Below, piece after piece: positions 57,020 to 64,000 of a stretch of 64,000 bases of DNA. This DNA comes from Phaseolus vulgaris. Lineage: Eukaryota > Streptophyta > Magnoliopsida > Fabales > Fabaceae. A program made the position numbers and the translations under genes. The first letter of the stretch is position 1, and every line of letters starts with the position of its first letter. The notes below the pieces were generated by a model. That model made no database searches. It saw only the letters and a program-made list of their open reading frames with translations, and was not told the origin of the DNA. The stretch covers positions 20,072,864 to 20,136,863 of the forward strand of contig NC_023759.2 of the NCBI RefSeq assembly GCF_000499845.2, given 5' to 3'.

Positions 57020-59658
57020 TTAGTCTTCAGCAGGAACGACTTTTCCTTCTACTACTTCGTTGTTCAGTGACACCAGGCTGAGATCCAGGTCGGGGAATAG
57101 GCAAGCGAATTGTTCCCGCGCAGCTTCGAATCCAGCAGCCAGAATCTGAGCAGAATTTAGCTTGAGTTCTTCAATTTGCCCCTGAAGTTCCTCAATCCGC
57201 TTCTTGAGGTCTTCAGTTTGCTCTTTCAGCTCTTTATTCTGCTGTTCCAACTCTTCAACCTGTTTTTTAAGTTGTTCGTTGGTCTCTTGAGCCTGGAGAA
57301 GGTCTTCAGTAACCTTCTTGGATTCCGATTGTGCTTGGGCCAACTCAGCAGCCACCTTTCCCTTCTCTTTGTTGGCCTCGACGAGATCAGCCATGGCGTC
57401 GTCCCTCGCCTTTTCTACTTGCCCAAGTAGTTTCTCTCGGTCGATCGACCTTTGCTCCAGTTTTTGCACCTTAGCGGCGTTAGCTTTCATGAGAGCCTCC
57501 AGGTCGACCGCCTTGGCACGAAGAGGCACAATTTTGCTTTCCAGCTCGACCTTCTCTTGGGCAAGTTGGTGAACTTTGCGGCGAAGGTCAGTAGCCTCCT
57601 TGCGCGCCAGCCTGAGCTCGGTATTCATGGCATCCTCCACTCGGGAGTGTTCGACTTCTGCGAGCGTCAGGCTGAAGGACAACTTCTCCACCTCGATCCT
57701 CATGGTGCTGTTTTCGGTTTTGAGGTTGAAGAGGTCGTCCTGGAGCCTCCTGGTTGAACCCTCCACAGCCCTGGTTATGATCGCAGGGATGTCCTCTGCT
57801 ATGGTTTTCAGCTTGGCAGTCAGAGGCTCCCACATCCTTGTGACCTCAAGGGGAAGGTTTGCGGCTTGCAGAGGCACCAGAGGCGCTGTGGGGGCTTGTT
57901 GTGGGTTCTCGTCGCCACCTTCCTTAGCAGGTTCTTCAGTAGTTGCTTCTTGGCGTGGCGACGGAATCGGGGATTCGGTGATCAGAATCGGAGAGGTATG
58001 AGCAACCTCATCCCCGATTGGAGCATTTTCTGCAGCTGAAGCGTTTGAAGGGGGGCCCCCTCCAGCTGACACATACGGCGTAGAGGCGCTTGGGGGGTCC
58101 TCCAGGAAATTTGGCTCTTGGGCCTCAGCTGCAGGTGGCGTAGTGGCCAGTGGAACCGCTTGGACTGGTGAGGAAGGAGCCTGTGGTGTTGGCGATGATG
58201 GGGGAGGAGCAGGCGTCGATGGTGGTGTTGAGGATGGAAGAGGGGGTGGAGCAGGTGGTGAAGAAGGCGCCACCCTCTTCCTCTTCGTAACGAGGCCATC
58301 CTCGGTGACCTCGTCATCCTCTTCTTCCTCCTCATGGATGACTTGAGGGGCTTTCCTTTTAAGTCTCTTAAGGACCAATTTCTTGCGTTGGGCGGGTTCC
58401 TTGGGTGGTGATCGCCCTTGGACAATGGCGGCCTCCACCACCGAGTTGGGCACCGTTTGGGAACCGGTCGCCAACCCGTGGTTTCGGGCGAGCGCCTTTA
58501 GTTCGGCGAGCATGTTCCTGGGCAACATGTTGTCTGCATGGGACGAAAATGCATGGGTTAACTCAAGGAAAACAAATAAGTGCATAAGGTAATAAAACAG
58601 CAAAGCAGATGATATATGCAGGAAAGGTAAAACCAAAGTCTTGCGCGTAACGCACAAGACGCCCAGAAACAGCTAAACAAGAAGCGATATCAAGACAAGA
58701 TTTTAACGTCCTAACCTATTCGAATTTCTAGCTGATCTTCGTAGAATTCGAAGCATATCAAGGTGGTGGTAAGGAATGTTATATTGGCGTCCGCCACCTT
58801 CTTCCAGAAGAGACAGAGGTCTCTATCCAATGCTCCCATGCTGTCAGGACTTCTGGGCCTCCTGAAGCAGCTCTTGGATTCCTTCTTCCCCTTGTCCACC
58901 CAGTACAAGGGGAAGCCATCGAGGAGGGAGGCGTCCTTGTCGTTCGCACGTATTTGGACGAACTTCCCCTTCCAGTCTTTGTACGATTGCTGGAAGATGG
59001 TAAAGATGGACCTCCCAGCAATCGCGTTCAAGCTGACCCACAGGCGCTCTCCTGGGTGCTTGGCTTCGAAAAGGAACAAAAACACGTCCACCGACGCGGG
59101 CAACCCCAGGTGGGCGCACATTACTTGAAAGGCTCGAACAAACGCCCAGCTGTTGGGGTGAAGCTGGGCGACAGCAATGTTGAGCTCGGTCAGAAGTTCC
59201 CTCTCGAATCGAGTGAAGGGGAACCTGAGCTTGACCTTCTTGAACAAAGTCGTATAGACAAAGCAGAAGGGCCCGTCGGCGCTTACTTTGTCATCAGCAC
59301 ACACGGGCAGATCGGCGGGGCAAGGCAACACCATCATCTTCTCGTCGTGCTCCTTGTGAAACGATTGATAGATCTCGTCCCCCTTGGTTAGCCGCAGAAC
59401 TGCTCCCGCAGTATTCACGGAGGATGTCTCCCTCAGAAGGGTCGAGTTGGCCCAGGGATACAAAGTTTTGAAGTCGGGCAGGGGAACGGGGGCTCCTCCA
59501 GCGTTAGGTGGAGTCGCCTGGGCCAGGACAGGTTGGGAAGACACAGGCCTCTCAGCCTGCGAAGATGAAGCGCCACGAACTTGTGTTGAGTCGTGTGCTT
59601 GTGAAGGAAGGTTTCATGCTGAAGGAGGAGGGTTCGGGGTAATCTTTGTGCGAGTCAT
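57020..59658 (-). CDS. Tat-C antisense gene (aORF), two coding exons, early in-frame TGA
   Basis: Minus strand, opposite to gag-pol. A 5' UTR intron is predicted at 59898-59667 (CGAAAG|GTAACT...CTTTGCAG). The likely original ATG is at 59658 (MTRTKITPNPPPSA) but codon 15 is TGA (59616-59614); the next Met, at 59544, gives MSSQPVLAQATPPNAGG. Exon 1 runs to 58716 and holds LPVCADDKVS, FCFVYTTLFKKVKLRFPF, QLHPNSWAFVRAFQVM and DGFPLYWVD. A phase-1 intron spans 58715-58534 (GTTAGG...CATGCAG), joining ATA-G to AC-AAC. Exon 2 (58533-57020) is Pro-rich with a KRKR patch, then a long coiled coil, ending LVSLNNEVVEGKVVPAED. From Met 59544 the spliced frame is 780 codons, uninterrupted. Resembles the 'putative gypsy type transposon' domain; function unknown. 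Gene limits are for the coding part. Confidence 0.8.
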
Positions 59659-60093
59659 GATAGCAGCTGCAAAGGAAGAAGAAAGGAAAAATTATCAGAG
59701 GGTTACAGAGGCTGACTCGATCGTAGAAGGAAGGTGAAAAACGAACGAATGTAGGTTCGTTGCGACGATTGACAAAGCCCTAAGTTACGCAGAAGGAGAA
59801 ATGGAAAAACAACCCACAGCGTATGCACCAAGCAGTTACAGGATGATGCAAATCGGTGAAAATGCAAGGAAAACCAGCAGATGAAGGAAAGTAGTTACCT
59901 TTCGATGATCAGGAAGACGAAGCAGGAAGATGGTGATCTAGAGTGTTGGAGAGCGTTGAGAGTTTTCGCAGAAGGAAGTTAGAGCGTTGCAAGCACGAAG
60001 AAAGTGATGGAACAGTGGAGCGAAATGGGTTTAAGGGTTTTTCGAAATGGTTTTAGGAAGCGCAAACGGCAACTGAAGAGAGCCGTTGATGAA

Positions 60094-60101
60094 GCCACGT
60101 G
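60094..60101 (-). promoter_or_regulatory. G-box/ABRE-like site upstream of the Tat-C antisense gene
   Basis: Minus strand CACGTGGC, about 440 bp before the original ATG and about 195 bp before the 5' UTR intron donor. The same 8-mer precedes three other copies of this gene. Confidence 0.5.
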
Positions 60102-60236
60102 TCGAGCGATGAGTGAGGGGTTTGGTGGAGCGTCAGAGCAGCAGAAGGTACAACCGCTTGGAATTCCGCGTCAGTGCCACATAGATCGGTGTTAACGAAG
60201 GCTCTTTCAGTCTTTTCGCTAGACAAGTCTTCGCTT

Positions 60237-60252
60237 AAGACTGGGGGGCTTG
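60237..60252 (+). other. Tat-C polypurine tract
   Basis: AAGACTGGGGGGCTTG immediately before the 3' LTR, matching the Tat-1 tract. Confidence 0.88.
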
Positions 60253-61046
60253 TGTACCGCCCTGGTGGTCGGGTGTGATGACGTGGCATCCTCCTACAGT
60301 ATAGGCGTGTTGACAAGGCGCCAGGTTGGCAGAAGGGAAGGAAGTCGGGGGGCTCGTGTAGTCGCCAGTTGTTATATTGGCGTGTTCCGATTTCCAGCTT
60401 ACCAGAATCGGCGATCGCCAGGTTAAAGATGAAGTCGCCAGATGTAGATTCAGGCGACCTAGTCATTGGAGATCGCCAGAGCGAGCACATCGCCGAAGAT
60501 GAAGGAGAAGCAGATTATGAAGGCGGCCGGCGAGACCACAGGGAAGGTGTATGAAGGCCCCTAACTCGCCAGTTCCAGTAGAGATCGCACTCCCAAGTTA
60601 GCTATGCACTGGGCAGTACCATGCATAAGTAACTTAGCCAAAATGAGAGTAGGAGCAGCGCCAAGTCAGGGAGCCTCCAGATGGTGGCACGTGTACAGTT
60701 GGATGCGAGCCACGTGTCCAACTCTGTAACTGCCAGGAGAGAGAAAGCTACCAGGTATATAAGAGTTCTTAACAAACTTTATGAGGTACGCACGTTCAGT
60801 TCATACACTTTACGCTTGCGAGTTAGAGCTGACTGTGAGAGAGGATTTGCACGGTTCTTGTTCTCTTAGTATTTGGTGATACCGTCACTGACTTGAGCGT
60901 TGGAGTGCGATCGGCCGCAGCGGCGCCGCTCTGTTTCTTTGCAGGTTCTTGAGGTAGATCCCGAAGAGGAACGGAGGTGAGAAGCGGTGCGCACGTCGAT
61001 CCTTTGACGAGGCAGTTTCCAGCGTTCCGGTCAACAGGCAGGATCA
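60253..61046 (+). repeat. Tat-C 3' LTR, 794 bp
   Basis: Partner of 48794-49588; long stretches are identical. TATA box TATATAAG 60756-60763. Followed by ATTAG (61047-61051). Confidence 0.97.
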
Positions 61047-61051
61047 ATTAG

Positions 61052-61579
61052 CATAGGAACTTTATTTGTAATTTTTCTTAGAATTAATTTTGGCACCTAA
61101 AACACCAACCTAGGTAAACTTAGAGTTTCTAAAAAAACCTCTAAATTTACCAAGGCCGGTCTAGAAAGCCCATGGAGGGGGTGAGCATACAAACTAGACA
61201 CACCCCTCCCCATGTGCTCATTTAGGCTCCACTTTTGGGAGGCAATTCATCTGAATTTCCCTCCACTTTCTTTTGAATTTCCCTCTAAACACTATAAATT
61301 AAGGTGCTTGGCTCTCATTTTGTAAGATTAATTTGAGTAATGAAATGCTGCCAAAATGTGCCATTCTTACTCCCTTGCCTAAAATCTCTTTAGATTTACG
61401 TCTCTAATCTTCAAACCTTTCACCTACAAAGAGAGTTGGTCGAACCTCTCTCACTCTCCTACTCTTCATGCACCTCCAAGGCTACCACAACTGTTAGGAG
61501 AGCCTTGTTCCACCAACAATCCATTGAAGCTTCCGCAAACCACCACAAAAACCGCAAGGAGAAGAGCTCAATGCCATCA
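61052..61579 (+). repeat. NA-2 3' LTR, second part
   Basis: CATAGGAACTTTATTTG... matches 42444-42972 and ends AATGCCATCA, followed by the CGAAG target copy (61580-61584). Confidence 0.95.
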
Positions 61580-61584
61580 CGAAG

Positions 61585-61755
61585 ACTCTGAAGCAAGTGA
61601 AAGCAGAGTGCGATATAAAGGTGCGCGATCTGGAGTGGAGGATCGACATTTTGGAAGTGCAGAAGAGCGAAGAGCGGAGCAAGAGAGTTCGCATGGAGGG
61701 GGAGATGAGAGAAAAGGTTGGCGAGAAAGAGAAACAGATTGAAACGCTAAAGTAG
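61585..61755 (+). pseudogene. Host coiled-coil gene, 3' part
   Basis: Continues the frame of 42042-42275: TLKQVKAECDIKVRDLEWRI, then QKSEERSKRVRMEGEMREKV and a stop after KQIETLK (TAG 61753-61755). Heavily charged, heptad-like. Register is preserved exactly across the insertion, which supports the reading frame being real before NA-2 arrived. Confidence 0.55.
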
Positions 61756-61850
61756 AGAAAAGGTTCGTGTAGTTGTCGTTTTTTTAGCATGAGTATTCCT
61801 TGCACAAGAACTACAACTACCAGATTCTAAAAATGACTTAGCTACACAGG

Positions 61851-61974
61851 ATGCAGTTCTTCATGAAATCACAGGCGTTTGATGCAAATTATCCGATGGG
61901 GAGTGATGCTCATGTGGTGGTTGAGGAAAGTGTCATAAAGGATTACCAGAGTATGCTTCAGAGATACTGTCAGG
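61851..61974 (+). other. Possible further exon of a host gene
   Basis: An acceptor-like CTACACAG precedes GATGCAGTTC. The frame MQFFMKSQAFDANYPMGSDA, then HVVVEESVIKDYQSMLQRYC, is open and ends at a donor-like CAG|GTCTGA. Composition looks protein-coding, unlike the AT-rich flanks. It could belong to the interrupted gene or be an unrelated exon scrap. No family recognised. Confidence 0.3.
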
Positions 61975-62349
61975 TCTGAAAAACCAATACTTTTTGGAAG
62001 CACAACCTCATTATAACCTTTGAACATACTTCAAGATTCATGTTTCTAATATGTTTTTGATATGAAGATGAAATGAAAATCATATGTGATTTGTTATGAT
62101 TCAGTAAAAATAGAGAGAAACACTTACCTGTGAGCATATGACAAGAAATTTCTTGATGAATTGTCATTTATTTGTTTTGATTTTATCCTAGAAGTTTATT
62201 GTATTTATTATTTTCTATATTTGAATTAGGAAGATCATAAGTTTCTAATTTAATTTGTTGTTTAGTGAATTAAGTTGTTTTGATGTTTAAATTCAAATAT
62301 GTTCATTTACTTTGCTTGAGGTCAAACGAGACTCTAAGTTGGTGAAACT
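61975..62349 (+). other. AT-rich intergenic or intronic DNA
   Basis: No conserved motif or gene seen. Confidence 0.4.
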
Positions 62350-62999
62350 TGATAAGTGCCAAAATTCAGTAATATTTCATATAAAAATATAGGCACTTAT
62401 GGGTATTAATTTATAAAATAAGCATCAAATGACTCCTAATTTATGAATTTATACCTTTTTATATATTTTGTGATTTTAATTTAAATAAGAACAATTTATT
62501 TCCAAATTTGTGTTAATTTCAGTGTTCTAGGGAAGAATGGAGATAATTGGGCAAAAGGAGAATATACAAAGCTAAAAAGGGAAAGTTGGAATGCACCAGC
62601 ATCACCAAAGCTGCCCCAAACTCGCAAAAAGCCAAGACGCCACCAGTGAATCTCGCTTAAGCGAGATTGCTCCAATAACGTTGGGCCTTTTTACATGAAA
62701 CTCGCCCAAGCGATAAGTTACTTAAGCCCAAGCAAATTAGGTTAAATATGAGGCTTGAGGCATAACCCCAGACGTGTAAGATTGAGAGGATAACACCATT
62801 GAGTGAATTGTAATCCAATTGGGAGAATATGAGGTGTCAGAAACCTTAGAGGAGGCAACTGTCAAGGAGAAACAACCGGAATCTTCTTTTCTTGCTCTCC
62901 CTATTTGTAACAACCATCATGTGTTGCTAATTCAACCCTTTGAGATTTCGATTAATCTGTTCAAACTCTTTGGCAAGTTAAAAGAAAATTGACACAAAA
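62350..62999 (+). repeat. LTR-like repeat with a 20-bp perfect palindrome
   Basis: Starts TGATAAGTGCCAAAATTCAG, an LTR-like beginning. Contains an exact 20-bp palindrome at 62649-62668 (half site AATCTCGCTT) and a related CTCGCCCAAGCGA at about 62702. The right boundary is not defined. Possibly part of the LTR of the element whose gag starts at 63853, or a separate fragment. Confidence 0.4.
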
Positions 63000-63852
63000 A
63001 TTTTGTACTGCTGTTTTGGTTTTATTCATCTATTCTAGTTCCATTCACTAGGATTCCATTTTGTGTGCTATCTTTTTCTTGTGAACTTTAATTTCTTGAT
63101 TGTCAATTTCTTGATTGTCAATTTCTTGAACAGTCTTTAATGTCATGTCAAATACCAATTCCATTTGAAGTAGTCCTTAATTTTAAATTTGAGTTTTGTT
63201 GCTTTGAAATTGTTTAACCTCTTTTGGTGGAAGTAACCTATTGTGCTTTGGCGAGTTGTGGAGTTGAAAATTTTTGGTATAAGCTACATTACTAAAGAGT
63301 TAAAAACAGAATATCTAAAGTTGAATATCGTAAGGAGGCAAAGCAAAGGACAACAACAAACTCACACAAAAATATACACAAATACCAAAAGGAGCTACAA
63401 GTGAAGGAATGCATAGAATAGGCCTTTAATTATTTTGTGCATAAAAATTTGTTGACCTAATTTTCTTTGTATTTCTTTGATTTGTAATATGCAAGACTTT
63501 GATTAATTATTGGATTAAATTAGTCTTATTCGATGAGTGTGTCTTCAAGGTTCATTGTGCCACGAATCCTCACCTTAGGAAACGCCTAGTTTTAAAGCTT
63601 TCTAGCAATTTCTTTCAAGTGTTTTATTTCTTTGCATTGTTTTTCTTGCATAAAAAATTGTTTTCATCTTTGATTGTATTCTAAGTAAATTTCTTAGAGA
63701 AAGGTTTGTGAAAGTGTTGTGGGATAGTATCTAGCAAGGAAATGCTTGGTACTTAAGAGATCCTAGTGATCCACCTCCCTTTTCTGGGAAATAACCTACT
63801 TCACTTCACCTATCTTTCTCTTTCGTAATTATTTTATCACATAAATCTAAAC
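63000..63852 (+). other. Leader of a gypsy element related to NA-1/NA-2
   Basis: Same order of phrases as the NA-2 leader (43430-44880): ATTCCATTTTGTGTGCTATC, TTTGCATTGTTTTTCTTGCA, GGTACTTAAG..CCTAGTGATCCACCTCCC. Non-coding. Confidence 0.55.
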
Positions 63853-64000
63853 ATGACTAATCATTCTTCAAGTCATAGTGAAAGTGATCGAAAATCCAAA
63901 AAATCTCTTTTGAAACAATTGGCTAGAGATTTTCAATCACTATCACTTAGACAATTGCAACATGAGGCTCAAAGTTTGGAAGATAGAAAAGAAAGAGATT
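63853..64000 (+). pseudogene. gag: Start of gag of an NA-type gypsy element (runs off window)
   Basis: MTNHSSSHSESDRKSKKSLL then KQLARDFQSLSLRQLQHEAQ parallels NA-2 gag (SFHSSKSLESDVKSLKSLLK, QLSKDVQLISYRQIEDEA) with the same Ser-rich then coiled-coil layout. Open to the end of the window, so whether it is intact cannot be said. Confidence 0.6.

Larger units (their letters stand above)
48794..61046 (+). mobile_element. Tat-C: young, nearly intact Tat-type Ty3/gypsy element
   Basis: LTRs 48794-49588 and 60253-61046, TSD ATTAG at 48789-48793 and 61047-61051, PBS 49591-49608, PPT 60237-60252. By eye the LTRs differ at about eight positions in 795 bp. gag-pol lies in a single frame from 49997 to 55435, interrupted only by TAG 51131-51133. 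It is followed by a conserved block, a hierarchical tandem-repeat array, and a two-exon antisense gene. It inserted in the 3' LTR of NA-2. The low LTR divergence makes it the most recent datable complete insertion here. Confidence 0.96.
42276..61579 (+). mobile_element. NA-2: non-autonomous Ty3/gypsy element carrying two later insertions
   Basis: 5' LTR 42276-42972; 3' LTR 48630-48793 plus 61052-61579 (split by Tat-C). TSD CGAAG at 42271-42275 and 61580-61584. PBS 42975-42992 (TGGTATCTAGAGC type), PPT CAAGGGGGAGGGGA before the 3' LTR. Contains gag with an intact CCHC knuckle, then only scraps of RT end, RNase H and the integrase zinc finger. Protease, RT active site and integrase core are missing. 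Inserted within a host reading frame. A solo LTR (45925-47155) sits between gag and the pol scraps. Confidence 0.9.

Noticed and set aside
1..64000. tRNA, rRNA, CRISPR array or bacterial operon signals
   Set aside because: None seen. The only tRNA-like sequence is PBS complementarity, and repeats are LTRs, minisatellites or spacer arrays without CRISPR organisation.

Overview
This window is a plant genomic segment built almost entirely of nested LTR retrotransposons, with one fragment of ordinary host gene sequence. It reads as pericentromeric or other repeat-rich DNA of a dicot, most probably a legume; the legume call is my inference from the look of the element families. There are no bacterial features, and I found no rRNA, tRNA or CRISPR.

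Layout, left to right. (1) 1-22163: a Ty1/copia element on the minus strand (15725-22163) was hit in its left LTR by a second, SIRE-like element (start off-window, ending at 15724). That element was in turn hit by a full-length Tat-type Ty3/gypsy element, Tat-1 (1514-13215, minus strand, 5-bp target duplication TCAAG), and by an element now left as a solo LTR (14012-15018, duplication CTCTT). (2) 22164-29121: a mosaic of truncated Tat pieces: an RNase H scrap, a 5' LTR plus gag (Tat-2), an antisense-gene fragment, further LTR pieces and the end of an Athila-like LTR. (3) 29122-41646: a heavily mutated Tat element on the plus strand (Tat-D). A non-autonomous gypsy element, NA-1 (33101-39855, minus, CAAAG), is inserted in its antisense gene, and NA-1 itself carries a solo Tat LTR (36140-37024, ACTTT). 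(4) 41647-62349: a short coiled-coil host gene split by a second non-autonomous gypsy element, NA-2 (42276-61579, plus, CGAAG). NA-2 carries a solo LTR (45925-47155, GTAGC) and, inside its 3' LTR, a young and nearly intact Tat element, Tat-C (48794-61046, plus, ATTAG). (5) 62350-64000: an LTR-like repeat, then the leader and first codons of gag of another NA-type gypsy element.

The most interesting system is the extra gene carried by the Tat elements. It lies between integrase and the 3' LTR and reads toward the pol gene, antisense to gag-pol. It occurs five times here in different states of decay. In Tat-1 and Tat-C, which belong to different LTR families, it has the same structure: a non-coding first exon, an intron ending just before the ATG, a coding exon resembling the 'putative gypsy type transposon' domain, a phase-1 intron at the same place, and a Pro-rich plus coiled-coil second exon ending in a conserved VVDGK-like motif. 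All four copies that keep their upstream region have a CACGTGGC G-box/ABRE-like site on the sense strand before the start codon. Each Tat element also has its own private tandem-repeat array between pol and this gene.

Tat-C is the best candidate for recent activity: protease, reverse transcriptase, both RNase H modules and the DD35E integrase are open in one frame, and its LTRs differ at about eight positions by eye. It has one TAG in the gag zinc knuckle and one TGA early in the antisense gene.
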